Below, one piece after another: positions 9,290 to 21,850 of a stretch of 64,000 bases of DNA (position 1 is its first letter; each line of letters starts with the position of its first letter). The notes below the pieces were generated by a model, which was not told where the DNA came from, ran no database searches, and saw only the letters and a list, made by a program, of their open reading frames with translations. A program made the position numbers and the translations under genes. The stretch covers positions 30,905,777 to 30,969,776 of the forward strand of contig OX352761.1 of the NCBI GenBank assembly GCA_947095585.1, read 5' to 3'. Source of the stretch: Nephrocerus scutellatus. Lineage: Eukaryota; Arthropoda; Insecta; Diptera; Pipunculidae.

Positions 9290-11640
9290 AAAAGTTCCTA
9301 TACTAATTAGATGAACTAAAGGTGGTGTCATCGAGTTATGTTGGCAGGCCAAGAAAAGAGGTCGCGCCAACAGGGTTGGACCACAGATCTGCAACGTCCA
9401 CATCAGTTGGGTGTGGGGGGCAAAGGAATAGGTGGTTGGTAGTATGGGTGCCTTGGTTACAGTCGGGGCAGAGATCATTGGTGCCAAGGATAAAGCGAGA
9501 TTTATAGCTCTGAAGTTTATGGCACCAACCCGACTTAAGTTCTGCCAGGGTTGTCCGGGTTTCCCTGGGCAACGACTTTTCGCTGTTATTTATAGGGGGA
9601 TGTGTACCAAGGACCCTGTTAACCTTGCTTGAGGAGACTGCTGCAGAGACTGTATCATAGTGTATACTATTTGAGGCTAAACAGACTGTGGCGTGTTTCC
9701 AAGTGCCCGGTATGACTAGGTTTATACAATCTTTGACGTCCTGGCATCTCACTGACAGCAGTTCTTTGTGTTGCTTAACGGGGAGCATGGACGTTTCGTC
9801 GTGAAGATGATCCGGGTTGGTTATGGAGTGGCACCCAGTTGCGATACGAAGGGCTGTATTTTGTCTGGACTAGATACTCTTATTATTCCATTGAATGTAA
9901 CTTAAAAATGACGTCCAGATGGGGGCGGCGTAGTTAATAATTGATCGGTCAATAGCATAATACGTCGTCACAAGGACTTCTTTGTCCTTAACCCATGCGG
10001 TTCCGGCTAGGGCTCTTAGAACCCTACTACGACTGCTCACTTTACTGAAAAATATGCCTACAGAAAGTAAGGAGATTGTCGAATATGACTCCTAAAACTT
10101 TGGGGTTATTAACTGTAGGGATGATTTCGTTGTTAATACGATTGTCAAATGAAAGCCTGACTTCTTTAGTCCAAGATGTGAACAGCGTAGCAGATGGTTT
10201 TTGTGAAACGAGGTGTAGTTTTCTTTTCTTGAAAAATTCAGATAGCTCTGTCAGGTAGGAATTTTTTCTATATGTGACCTCGTTTACATCTGCACCGGAG
10301 GCAGCAATCATCATCGGTATCGTATGTGATCAGTTTAACGCCAGTAAGGGGAGTAGGAAGCATCGAGACATAGAGATTAAGGAAGATGGGGGAGAGGACC
10401 CTCCTTGTGGGACACCCATCTTAAGATCTTAGGATTCTGATGCTCTGGGCAGGAATTTCTGAATTCCACATATGCGCTCCTGCCATTTATGTAAGCTAAC
10501 AGAAACCTTTTGATGGAGTAGGGGAGAGTGGAATTCAGTATGTCCTGTAGGAGAGAAGAGTGGTCAACCGTGTCGAAAGCCTTGGACAAATCGAGTGCCA
10601 CGACAGCAGTGCGCCAGTGCGGGCGACGGTAGTTAAGACCGTCCGCAATATGGGTCGTCAGCTCCGTTAAGGCGGTATAAGTGCTGCGATTTTTCCTAAA
10701 GCCATGTTGGTGGGAGGCGAGACTCAAGTGTTGATGAAGACGGGAGGAGGGGTGTCTCTAAAGTTTTGGCTATAGGAGAGAACAGCGAAATTGGTATATA
10801 AGACGATCCTTAGTGGGCGGGTTTGCCAGGCTTTAAAACTGGAACTATCCTGTCAATTTTCCATACGTTTGGTATGGTGAGGTTTTCCATTGCTAGGTTG
10901 AAGATTTTTGCTAGATAATCCAGGCTGGAGTTATGTAGCTTCTTCAACAGAAACAGAAATCCCGTCCGGCCCTTGCACCTCAAGGGCGGTAAAGGTAGGG
11001 TGGTTTGGGTAGTATTTTAACGCTTTTAGTTTGCGTAAAACAGGATGAATGGTTTTCTCGTGAGCTGACGGGTGTTCGACGAATTGTCGTGAAAAATGTG
11101 ATGCGCATTCAAGCCGGAGGGCTTCCGGCGGAAAGGATGGAATGACCATTTTGATTCTTCCGGAGGGAATTAATCTTTTGGTTGCACGAACTACAATGTC
11201 ACGGAAGGCCTTATCACCAGATATAGCGTTCAGTGGATAAAAGAACTGGTGTAATTTTGTATCGACGAAATCAGCGAAACCTTGCCAATTGGCTTTGTTG
11301 TGGTTTATGAAGGTTCGCTGTTCGGATATGACAAAGTTGTCTGGTCTATTAACTGTGATCACAATGGGGATGTGATCAGAGCTAAGCGCTGGTGCTGCTT
11401 GCCATGATAGGGAACCTAATAGCGAAGTGCTGGTTTTTGTGATATCAGGGGAGCTAGAGCCCGTAGCGGTGATCCTGGTGGGAAAATCTTCATTCAAGGT
11501 GACAAAGTCAGTTTCTTCTGATATGTCCACAATGCAGTTTCCACGGTAGTCTTCAGGGAGAGCATAGAAGTCCCCCATCACAATTTTGTTTTCACCCTGG
11601 AGAAGGTGCAGTAGGGATGGTTGATAACTATTTACTCTAT
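9290..11640 (-). mobile_element. Non-LTR retrotransposon with endonuclease and reverse transcriptase, decayed
   Basis: In minus-strand order: the C-terminal part of an AP-type endonuclease ('GDFYALPEDY' near 11575 and 'ALSSDHIPIVI' near 11370) and a linker. The reverse transcriptase follows, with 'HGFRKNRSTYTALTEL' near 10705, 'ALDLSKAFDTVDHSSLL' near 10590 and 'VSHKEG' near 10405 at the usual GVPQG site. 'ITYDTDDD' near 10320 stands at the catalytic F/YADD site. A C-terminal Cys/His segment comes last ('LCPDCNQGTHTTNHLFLCP', about 9405-9460), as in Jockey/R1-type elements. It has stops and frameshifts, and the endonuclease start is missing. Confidence 0.85.
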
Positions 11641-12129
11641 CTTTGACCTTACTTAGCCCCTACAACTCGACAACTTCGACACTCAGATAGAGGTAGCAGT
11701 AGAGGTAGGGTAGAATATTTTATATAAATTTTCCCACATACAGTTTTATGTATAATATTACCACATATAATTTTACATACAATATTATACTGAAAAACAG
11801 ATGGCGCTGTTACGTGTACTAAATTATTTTCACAATCCAATGTGTTGGACGTTGGACGGTCTGGCTTTCACTATGGCTCGACTCACCGTAGCCTTTTCGG
11901 TCTCATTTTTCTTGAAAACCTTGAGGGTTATAGAATACGAAATTATTTGAATATAGAATTATTGAATATAGAAATCTTAGCAGAATGGGGGGGAGGGGTC
12001 ACGGATTTTCTCTAAACACGCGATTTAGTGCATTAAATACTGACTTCCATCTTTCCAAAGAGATACTCCCTTCTTCATGATTGCTGTCAATGACAGCAAG
12101 CACCCAACTCCTGCAATTAGGCCCTTTTA
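11641..12129. other. Stretch without recognisable gene
   Basis: 11690-11800 is AT-rich with repeated CCACATA and TATAATATTA motifs. A minus-strand open frame at 11999-12205 contains 'SWVLAVIDSNHEEGSISLER', faintly like retroelement ORF1 domains, but this is not firm. Confidence 0.3.
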
Positions 12130-12400
12130 TTCCCCCAACTATGCCCAAATCTGTGGACATTTCAAAACAAATATCCATATGCATGCCGCCCATCCTCCAA
12201 CCCAACCGAATTACCCGTGATTCAACTCGAGCTTACGGATCTACCATTAGACCTATCTTCGGACGTACCAACCAATTCATGGATTCCTTATAACTGCACA
12301 ATAATAATATGGAATGAATTTCCCGAAAAAACCTACAAAACGTTAAAATACCTTATATCTTTCAGGTCGTTAGTTGCTCTAAACTTAACAAGTGAGGTTC
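12130..12400 (+). mobile_element. 3' fragment of the same non-LTR family as 205-1593
   Basis: The plus-strand product contains 'PPILQP', 'DSTRAYGSTIRPIFG' and 'IIWNEFPE', matching the C-terminus encoded at about 1100-1260. The reading frame is broken. Only the tail is present. Confidence 0.65.
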
Positions 12401-13364
12401 CCACCTGGATTCACTCTCTCTCTCTACGCTTTGTCGTTTGACTTTTAACAGGTTTTTTTCTGAGCTGACAATTAGTTAAGAATGTTGTTCGACTGAATGC
12501 ATTCTTACTCACTAAGGACAAAGAAAAAATCTGTGAGCCCTCAGCTAACTCGAACGTACCTAATGTCAGCTGCGCCTTCTATAATGTGACAACGATTGCT
12601 TTGTTTTCAGCGGTCGAATTCTTGAAGGCTTCCTGTTAAGCGGATCCCGTGGTGAGAGACCGTTGATCCAACAATTTTCCACTTGGGATATGTTTTTCTC
12701 CTCGTGTTCTTGAAGAACACACGCAGTATTTTTGAAAATATATTATGATTTGTTCATGGAAATAAGACAGGTGGTGTCGCCGAACTATCATACCTCTGGT
12801 GAACATCGAGAACGATACAAAGAACCATTTGACACGAAGAGGTTCGGGAGGGGTGGCACCTCCGACGACAAACCAAGCGATGGTTCTTCGGTTGCCTCGG
12901 TAAAGCATGCCGTGATAGTTTGTATTTCTGACACCGGAGGCAAAATTTAGCACAACTTCCAAGTCCTTATTCATCGAGGGCCAAACGAACTTAATTGCGA
13001 CTTCGTTTGCAGTGCTTCGGACCACAGGATGCTATATGATATTCGTGAAAGGGATGAAACATTAAGTGTGCCGATGCGCGAAAGACGTCTGCCACAATAT
13101 TTTCGACCACCGGAATTGTGACGGATGTCGGAAGTATATTGTGCGATTTAATCTAAATGTCTGCGTTGGAGAAACCTTTTCGGGATTTTGATTTAGAGCA
13201 AACGTTAGGGGTTTGTGATCGGAGAAAAGAACAAATTCGCTCTCTTCCACAAAATATTTAAAATGCTTCACCGCCAGCCGCCAGGATCCTTGGATTATAT
13301 GTGCTGTACCGAGTCTCAGCGTCGTAAAGTTTTCGAGAAAAGAAACATTTTTTTTTTTGAAAAA

Positions 13365-14120
13365 AAAACTTAAACTTAAACTTATTGCCAACGGAGAACT
13401 CCCTGAATGACTTGTGCCATGGCAATAAGGGCTAAGCCCTCTATTACAATTCAAAATCGAATGAATGTAATTTACAATATATCACATTCCTCACGTTTGT
13501 AGCCAGTTTCAATTTATTTTCTAGGAATTCTCCCTGATTCATTAAAAATAGCAATACGGAAAACGTTCACGAAACTAAAACAACGCGAGTCCAAATGCTT
13601 TAATCAATAGATCATGGTCAGGGAATACTACAAAAAACCTTGACCAAGAAAATATTACAAATAATGACTTAAGTGGGTCTTTAAAATTCATGTATCCACT
13701 ATTGTACAATTCGGTTCTTTAGAAACTAGTTGACGTCTTTCATGAAGGCCAGCAACTTGATAGTGAATCGTACCAGATTCGTTTGTAGAGCCAGGCCTAA
13801 CAAACGCAAAAAGCACGCACAACTATCGAGCCGACAGGCTAATCAAAATTAATCTTGTAAAACTAAGACGGTTCAAAAATGTTGCAAGCTCCATAAAATT
13901 AAACATAGCACCAAGGATGAGCGGAAGAGTTGGGATTCAAATGAAGTTTGCCAGAAAAGAGTTTTTGACGATTTCCTGTGGTTTTTTGTAGTTTGGCCAA
14001 GTCTTCTGGAGCAACTTCCAATTCAGGATTTTAATAAAGATTCCCATTTTTATTTTATCGTTTTTTTTTTTGTGGTTTAAATAAATTAAAATAAAAATTT
14101 TGAATTTTATAATCGAATCA
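13365..14120 (+). repeat. Unnamed repeat family, copy 2, inserted in the gypsy RNase H
   Basis: This segment separates two halves of the gypsy RNase H domain (14190 side and 13330 side) and matches 1810-2445 in reverse orientation. It starts near the A-rich CTTAAACTTAAACTTATTGCC and ends near 14115, after 'CTTCCAATTCAGGA'. It carries no protein domain. Clean terminal repeats were not found by eye. Confidence 0.7.
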
Positions 14121-14465
14121 CCTAGTACGAACTAGAAAGATTTGAATAATATCTTCCAACTAACTGAGGAATGTTGCTGTAACACTACGCCAATTGCTGC
14201 AGTGGATGCGTCGACAATAATAGCGACTTTCTTGTTTGATAAGTGATACGCTAGCTGTGTCGCTTTCGCAAGGAGTAATTTTCACGTTTCATTCCAAATT
14301 AGTGAAACGTTGTCCTTTTCCTCGAGACCTTTTAGGAAAGCCTATCAATTTGCTTGATGTGCACCACTTTACGCAGAAAAATTCGGTAGTAATTGATCTT
14401 GCCCACTTATTAAGGTTGATTACTATACCTGCATCGCTTAGCCTTTAGAAGATTTGGCAAATATG

Positions 14466-15252
14466 TGTTTTACCGAATTTTAAGGAATTTTTCCCCCACC
14501 TATTCCGCCTATCAACCACCACCCCGGGAATGTTGGCGGAGTTTCTCGGAAATTCCCCCTTAATGAGAGAGAGATGAGAGAAAATGCATTTTTCATTTGA
14601 GTGCAATATCATATGATTAAGTTTTTCCCATACAAAAACATGTGTTATATAGCAAAGTGCACTGTAGGGTTTACTTGGTTACGACTTACAGACACTGAAA
14701 GCCCTTATTGAGAAGACCACAAAAACCGCAATTTTGTTTGAAAGAGACGCCTCCTTTAGGAGAGAGAGTCTTCCAAACTCAATCATATAATATTTCACTC
14801 AATTATATGAAAACCTACCAGGTACAACTTGATCAAACTTCCGTTTTAGCTGGCGTCCGTCCATAAAAAAAGACGTGTAGAAGTATGTAATTATCACCTT
14901 TCATTTCATACCAATATTTGGGCCCGCCCACTTTTGAACACACCCCCTGATGATTTTTAAGGTGAAAGTAATTTTTTGGCTCTAACTCTATCGAGGGGGG
15001 TTGGATTGGACCAAATTTATAGGAAGGAAGGTATTTTTATTGCCTTTTATATGATACCAATTAACCCCCTAACATCCATCAAACCACTTAGAAAAATGCA
15101 TTTTTCAAAAAAGTGCTCAAAAAATTAAAACCAGCTCTCTCCTTGAGGGGGATTTTCCGAGAAACAAGATTACTGTTTTTGAAGTCTGTTAAATAAGGGC
15201 TTTCAGATGGGGGGAGTCCGAAAGCCGTAACTTTATATTCGGTAAAACGCAC
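14466..15252. mobile_element. ~790-bp element with short inverted repeats, inserted in the gypsy RT
   Basis: GTGTTTTACCGAAT at 14465-14478 is the inverse of ATTCGGTAAAACGCAC at 15237-15252. A looser 25-bp match extends outward. The segment splits the gypsy RT between 'DHLKHLK' and 'ICQIF', so it is an insertion. The interior shares blocks with 1655-1715 and with 2610-2960, which are likely remnants of the same family. No coding sequence and no clear target duplication were seen. Confidence 0.6.
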
Positions 15253-15984
15253 TTTAGCCGAAGACTTTTTTAAATGCTTGAGATGATCTCCATGGTTTTC
15301 GACGCGATCAAAAGATCGTCGGTATATGGGTAAACAAAATATAAGACACGAAATATAGAATGTATTAGCCGTTGGAATATTTAATCCGCAGTTCTTACTG
15401 TAAAGGTCATATGAGGGAACTCAAACAGTCCAAACAGTGTACACATTGCGGTTTCTTCGACGTCTTTATCTTAGACCGGCACTTGATAATAAGCTCTAAC
15501 TACATCAACCTTAGAAAAATATTCACATAATTCGAGCTGATGATGAAATCAGTAACAAATGGAATTGGATAGCGATCGGGCTTCGTTTTCTCATTAAGAG
15601 CGTGGTATTCTACATCAACGATTTAACGATTTAATGTAGACTGGCCCAATTACATTTAGGGGGCCTACAAACAAGTTGACTTAATCAAACATCTATTTTG
15701 GTTATTACTATTAGAAAACATCAGACGAAGAACTTGTGTGCCGCAACATGTTGTGCCCGTGGGTTTATGATAGTGTGAGGGAATGTTCGCGAGTTTAGCT
15801 GAATTTCAAAATAATTTGATTTTTTTCGTTGTTCGCGAACATGTTCATCGTCTGAGTTTATGTTGTCACACATCCATACAATTTTTCATTCTAAAAAATT
15901 TCACTGCTCAGTTCGTTGCGGACAAAAATATATTTAATTTTTGGGTTTTTTTTTGACGTGACAACGTCTCACTACAAGGGGGTG

Positions 15985-16130
15985 CATGTTCAAAAAGTTA
16001 AATGTTAATGCTCACACTGTTAATACTCTGCTTGCTCACGCTGTTAATACTCTGCTGCTCACACTGTTAATACACTGCATGCTTACACTGTTAATACACT
16101 GTTTGCTAACACTGTTAAGTGAGACACTGT
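15985..16130. repeat. Short CACTGTTAA tandem repeats, left arm
   Basis: Units of roughly 20-25 bp of the form CTCACACTGTTAATACTCTG recur six or so times. They reappear inverted at 21905-22030 as AACAGTGTCTCACTT units, and in short form at 52970-53040. They lie immediately outside the 118-bp satellite in each case. Confidence 0.75.
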
Positions 16131-16550
16131 AAAATGGCAATATTTTGTGAACTAAGCCATTTCTCAAGCGATTTGTATAAAATTTGGTATGTAGGACTGA
16201 GATAAGACTATAAGAATTGTTCCTATGAAAACTCTGGGATAGGGCCAATAAGGTCTGGAAGTTTTTGGACCAAGCAATTTCTAGAACAAAGCAATTTCTC
16301 AAGCGATTCGCATGAAATTTGGAATGTAGGACTAAGATGCGACTGCAAGACTTCTTCCTATGGAAATTCTGGAATATGATCAATATGGTCTGGAATTTCT
16401 GGCACAAAGCAATTTCTCAAGTGATTCGCATGAAATTTGGAATGTAGGACTAAGATGCAAATATAAGAATTGTTCCTATGGAACTTCTGGAATATGATCA
16501 TCATCGGCTGGAATTTAGGGAACTAAGCAATTTCTCAAGCGAATCGTGCC
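16130..16550 (-). repeat. 118-bp satellite, left arm (about 3.5 monomers)
   Basis: Monomers here are the reverse complement of those at 19830-21850. Diagnostic words are CAATTTCTCAAGCGATTCGC, ATGAAATTTGGAATGTAGGA and CCTATGGAAATTCTGGAATA. They are more diverged from one another than the right-arm monomers. Confidence 0.85.
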
Positions 16551-17194
16551 TTTTAATTTAATCGTAATATTGGCCACAACGGCAAAGAATTTCACTCCAA
16601 CCGCGCGTTTTTAAAAGCTCTTACTTCGCCTACTTCTATCGACGCAACTGCATTATTATGTTTGTGCAGTGATATGCAATATCCAATATGCAATATGCAC
16701 CCACCTCACAATAAATTTTTATGAACATTTAAATCAGCTTATAAATTATTTGTGATTGTGATTGATGATGATATATGTGATTTCAAAAACATACAATCAA
16801 GCTCATAGCTTGAGCAGAACGAAACAAACATATGCAGTAATAGGCTGCGGTCAAGAATTCACTTTTGCAGCCAATACAGTAAAGAAAAATCGACTGCGCA
16901 GTTCACTTTACTTTAAATTGAATGCAAATAGCAAAATGTAAATGTCACATTATCGCCCTACAAGCAGACTGTAAGTCGGTTCAAAATATAGCCGCAATTT
17001 CGTGCATACCGACTGCCTGTCATTTTTTGTACAGCACAAGCTGCGCAACTACTTAATACTTTACCGCAGCCGTAGTGATAGTATAGTCTCTGTTCATTTT
17101 CTATCAGTGCTCTGCTCTGCTCGTTTTATCAACATTGCATAAAGTGATACAGTGCTCTCTTGTTTGGCGTGTTACAGAAAAAAAATACTACTAT

Positions 17195-17865
17195 AAGTTA
17201 AAAAAAAACAACCCATAAAAATTAAAATTGTTCATCTAAATTCTCTAATCGCAGAAATTCATATGGGTGCCCCTCGATTTTTTTTTTTATTTTTTTATTG
17301 TAGGAGAAAATAATCGAAAGAAAATAATTTGAAAATGCTCATTTTATTCTGAGCACTTAGAGCACGCTCATACTCTGAGCAAATAAGAAACACGAGCATT
17401 TTTCTTGAGAACTTTCGTTGACTGCTCTGAACTAATTTATGAAAACACCAAATGATAGAATATTGTGAAAACTTGTTGTTCTATCTTTAAGTTGATATCG
17501 ACAACAAAAAACGACATCAGTAAAAATACAATTCAATATGATATTTAAAAAAATTTATAAGGGCCTTTCAGCCGAACCCGGGGCCCGATCACTACCAAAT
17601 TTTAGAAAAAGTATTGTTTATTTGGTATACACGTGTGTAAAATTTGAAAAAAATTGGGTAATTTTTATTTTAAATTTGTATGGGAGCCCCACGAATCCGG
17701 GGCCCGATCACTTCCAAATTTTAATAGAAAGTATTGTCACCGGAAATATATATGTGTGCAAAATTTCAATAAATTCAGGCTTTGGGAAGTGAGTTAAAAA
17801 ATTGATCAGAAAATCTGACCAGCCAGCCACGTGCACGCGAAGTTAAAATAGAGAATTTAAAAAAA
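17195..17865 (+). mobile_element. Minisatellite-bearing element, copy 1
   Basis: The left end is AAACAACCCATAAAAATTAA followed by CTAAATTCTCTAATCGCAG. The right end is GGAAGTGAGTTAAAAAATTGATC, then 'ATAGAGAATTTAAAA'. AAATTCTCTA at one end and TAGAGAATTT at the other form short inverted repeats. The core holds two imperfect units around a GGGCCCGATCACT motif. A 17340-17540 block (GAGCACTTAGAGCACGCTCA) is also present in the copy at 59330-59530. It is non-coding and embedded in the foldback element. Confidence 0.7.
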
Positions 17866-19829
17866 GGCATACAACAAAGACAACCTGCTCGCTTCCTTGC
17901 AACTATTTCCTTTTCTTTTCGCTTATCTTATCCTTACTCATGTGTGCAGTAACTAGAGTAAATAACTCATCGATTAATTACAGAAATGAGAGAACCATGC
18001 AAAAGAAATTTAATAATGAATAATTGGCCTGCATGTTTCAAAGCTACATTCTTCGATGCTCGTAAGATACCATTAACATGTGCAGCAGTCGTAATCGAAG
18101 TTCTCTATCAAAGTTCCATGCAAAATTTACAAGTTGCAAGCGACGTGGCTGTTGCTACCATTTCATTTTCTTTTGGCTTGTCTTTTGTTTAATCACTCCA
18201 ACATTACTAAGAGTTAATAATTCTTCCATCAAATTAGATAATAAAAACAGAACCAGATAAAACGAAGTTAATTTCGAATATTGTTTCTGTGCGTTTCAAA
18301 GCGAAAAACATTTTGATGCATACTTCTATTTTCATACCATTCCACTTCCCCAACAACTCAATCACCCTTGCAAACATGTCTAAACAACCAAAACTTCTTT
18401 CTACGGTAAATATGTGTAGTACTAGTATTAAAACTCGAAAGTCACCTTCGGTGCTCTGCTTACTCTTCTCTTACCCATGCAGTTGCAACTTGCAACCCAT
18501 ATGGTTGCACGAAAAAGGTTATGTGTTGGTTCTCTGCTTGCTTCCTTTGGGCTTTTCTTTAATAATTTATAAATTACAAAATCTCTCAGTGAAGGAAAAA
18601 CAGTGAGAAACGTAAGTTTTTGTAGTGAGAAACAGACAATTTTTATATGGATTTAGCTCTCTTGTTCTTTTTTAAGCATGTATTGTTAAAAACCAAAACA
18701 GTTCTCTACAGAAGGTTATGAGTGACAGTATAGTTTCTGTTGGTTCATTGTCTGCTTGTTTCCTTTCGGCTTTTTTTTTAACACTCTGTTCGTCTTCTAT
18801 CGGTATGCTGCTCTGTTCTTTCTATTAACATTGAATAAATTGATACAGTGCTGTCGTGATACAGAAAATCGGTGATCTGCCTTGCTCGCTTCTTAATAAC
18901 ATTGCATAAAATTATACAGTGCTGTTGTGATAGAGAAAAAACACAAGTCCTACGACTTCCACCGTAGCTCATCACATACATCATCATCACATCACTTTAT
19001 ATAATTATAAATTATTTATAAGCGAATTTTAACTGTGAAGTTGCTGCATATTGCATATTACTGCCCAAACACAGTAATGCTGCTTTTGGTTTCAACTCAT
19101 AAAAAATTTGAGTAGTTTTAAATTAAATTAGAAGAGGAAAGTAGTGAGTAGTGCTGCCCATGCTTCGAAATGGTATGGTAAGAATGTCGCTTTGAAACAT
19201 GCAGGCCAATTATTTCTCATTAAATTTCTTTTGCATTGTTCTCTTATTTCTGTAAATGATCGAAAAGTTATTTTGAACCGATGCTTAATGCCATGTATGA
19301 TGTTTGATTGTTGACTCAATGGACTTAAGCTTGCAGGTTGTCATTGTTATATGCCTCTTTTTTTTGTAACTTATAGTAGTATTTTTTTCTGTTACACGAC
19401 CAAACACGAGAGCACTCACTCACATTTTATGCAATATTGATAGAAAGAGCAGAGCACTACATTTTAAACCGACTTACAGTCTGCTTGTAGGGCGACAATT
19501 TGACATTTACATTTTGCTATTTGCATCCAATTTTAAGTAGCTGCGTAAACTGCGCAGTCGATTTTTCTTTACTGCATTGGCTGAAAAGTGAATTTTTGAC
19601 CAAAATGCAGCATAAACTAAACTGCGCAGTGGCTGAATTCTTGACCGCAGCCTACTACTGCATATGTTTGTTTCGTTCTGCTCTGCTTGATTGTATGTTA
19701 TTGAAACCATATACATGATCATCAATCACATCACATACAACAGAATGAATAATTTATAAGCTGATTTAAATGTTCATAACAATTTATTGTGAGGTGGGTA
19801 AATATTAAATATATCATATCACTGCACAA

Positions 19830-21850
19830 ACAGAAATTCAGAAATTTCCAGAAATTCCAGACAATAATGATAATATTCCAGAATTTCCATAGGAAGAAGT
19901 CTTATATTCGCATCTTAGTCCTACATTCCGAATTTCATTAGAATCGCTTGAGAAAATGCTTTGTTCCAGAAATTTCAGACAATAATGATCATATTCCAGA
20001 ATTTCCATAGGAAGAAGTCTTTTATTCGCATCTTAGTCCTACATTCCGAATTTCATGCGAATCGCTTGAGAAAATGCTTTGTTCCAGAAATTCCAGACAA
20101 TTATGATCATATTCCAGAATTTCCATAGGAAGAAGTCTTATATTCGCATCTTAGTACACATTCCGAATTTCATGCGAATCGCTTGAGAAAATGCTTTGTT
20201 CCAGAAATTCCAGACAATAATGATCATATTCCATAATTTCCATGGGAAGAAGTCTTGCAGTCGCATCTTAGTCCTCCATCCGAATTTCATGCGAATCGCT
20301 TGAGAAATTGATTTGCTCCAGAAATTCCAGACAATAATGATCATATTCCAGAATTTCCATAGGAAGAAATCTTATAGTCACATCTTAGTCCTATATTCCG
20401 AATTTCATGCGAATCGCTTGAAAAATTGCTTTGTTCCAGAAATTCCAGTCAAAAATGATCATATTCAAGAATTTCCATAGGAAGAAGTTTTATAGTCAAA
20501 TCTTAGTCCTACATTCCGAATTTCATGCGAATTGCTTGAAAAATTGCTTTGCTCCAGAAATTCCAGACAATAATGATCATATTCCAGAATTTCCATAGGA
20601 AGAAATCTTATAGTCACATGTTAGTCCTACATTCTGAATTTCATGCGAATCGCTTAAGAAATTGCTTTGTTCCAGAAATTCCAGACAATAATGATAATAT
20701 TCCAGAATTTCCATAGGAAGAAATCTTATAGTCACATCTTAGTCCTACATTCCGAATTTCATGCGAATCGCTTGAAAAATTGCTTTGTTCCAGAAATTCC
20801 AGACAATAATGATCATATTCCAGAATTTCCATAGGAAGAAGTCTTATATTCGCATCTTAGTCCTACTTTCCGAATTTCATGCGAATCGCTTGAGAAAATG
20901 CTTTGTTCCAGAAATTCCAGACAATAATGATCATATTCCAGAATTTCCATAGGAAGAAGTCTTATATTCGCATCTTAGTCCTACATTCCGAATTTCATGC
21001 GAATCGCTTGAGAAAATGCTTTGTTCCAGAATTTCTAGACAATAATGATCATATTCCAGAATTTCCATAGGAAGAAGACTTATAGTCAAATCTTAGTCCT
21101 ACATTCCGAATTTCATGCGAATCGCTTGAAAAATTCCTTTGCTCCAGAAATTCCAGACAATAATGATCATATTCCAGAATTTCCATAGGAAGAAATCTTA
21201 TAGTCACATGTTAGTCCTACATTCTGAATTTCATGCGAATCGCTTAAGAAATTGCTTTGTTCCAGAAATTCCAGACAATAATGATAATATTCCAGAATTT
21301 CCATAGGAAGAAATCTTATAGTCACATCTTAGTCCTACATTCCGAATTTCATGCGAATCGCTTGAAAAATTGCTTTGTTCCAGAAATTCCAGACAATAAT
21401 GATCATATTCCAGAATTTCCATAGGAAGAAGTCTTATATTCGCATCTTAGTCCTACTTTCCGAATTTCATGCGAATCGCTTGAGAAAATGCTTTGTTCCA
21501 GAAATTCCAGACAATAATGATCATATTCCAGAATTTCCATAGGAAGAAGTCTTATATTCGCATCTTAGTCCTACATTCCGAATTTCATGCGAATCGCTTG
21601 AGAAAATGCTTTGTTCCAGAATTTCTAGACAATAATGATCATATTCCAGAATTTCCATAGGAAGAAGACTTATAGTCGCATCTTAGTCCTACATTCCGAA
21701 TTTCATGCGAATCGCTTGAAAAATTGCTTTGCTCCAAAAATTCCAGTCAATAATGATAATATTCCAGAATTTCCATAGGAAGAAATCTTATAGTCTCATC
21801 TTAGTCATACATTCCGAATTTCATGCGAATCTCTTGGGAAATGGCTTAGT
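19830..21850 (+). repeat. 118-bp satellite array, right arm (about 17 monomers)
   Basis: The motif CATGCGAATCGCTTGA recurs every 117-118 bp (for example 20053, 20171, 20288, 20406, 20524, 20642, 20760, 20878, 20996 and 21114). Each monomer also contains CCAGAAATTCCAGACAATAA and a TTCCATAGGAAGAA palindrome-like block. A block of five monomers (about 590 bp) is repeated almost unchanged: the segments from 20641 and 21231 translate identically for 63 codons. The open frames in the array are by-products of the period and not genes. Confidence 0.95.

Larger units (their letters stand above)
12620..15670 (-). pseudogene. Gypsy-type (Ty3) pol relic: reverse transcriptase, RNase H, integrase start
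   Basis: Minus-strand order from 15670: RT fingers/palm with 'AYYQVPV' near 15500, 'FGLFEFPHM' near 15425 and 'YPYTDDLLIASK' near 15305 (YxDD box as YTDD), then 'DHLKHLKK'. After an insertion, RT continues with 'RLSDAGIVIN' near 14440, and RNase H begins with 'DASTAAIGVVLQQ' near 14190. After a second insertion, RNase H resumes ('VKHFKYFVEESEFVLFSDHK' near 13255, 'LTFALNQNPEKVSP'). The zinc-binding start of integrase is near 13020-12950 ('FVWPSMNKDLE'). Stops and frameshifts are many. The protease of the same gene appears to lie at 24016-24310. Confidence 0.8.

Noticed and set aside
18289..18606. 105-codon frame with Cys/Leu-rich product inside the foldback element, considered as a transposase remnant
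   Set aside because: No acidic catalytic pattern or HTH; the same DNA at 50.2-50.5 kb has no corresponding open frame.
20138..20344. Open frames of 60-70 codons in the satellite, including two identical ones at 20641 and 21231
   Set aside because: They follow the 118-bp period exactly and have no start context or domain; they are products of the repeat.
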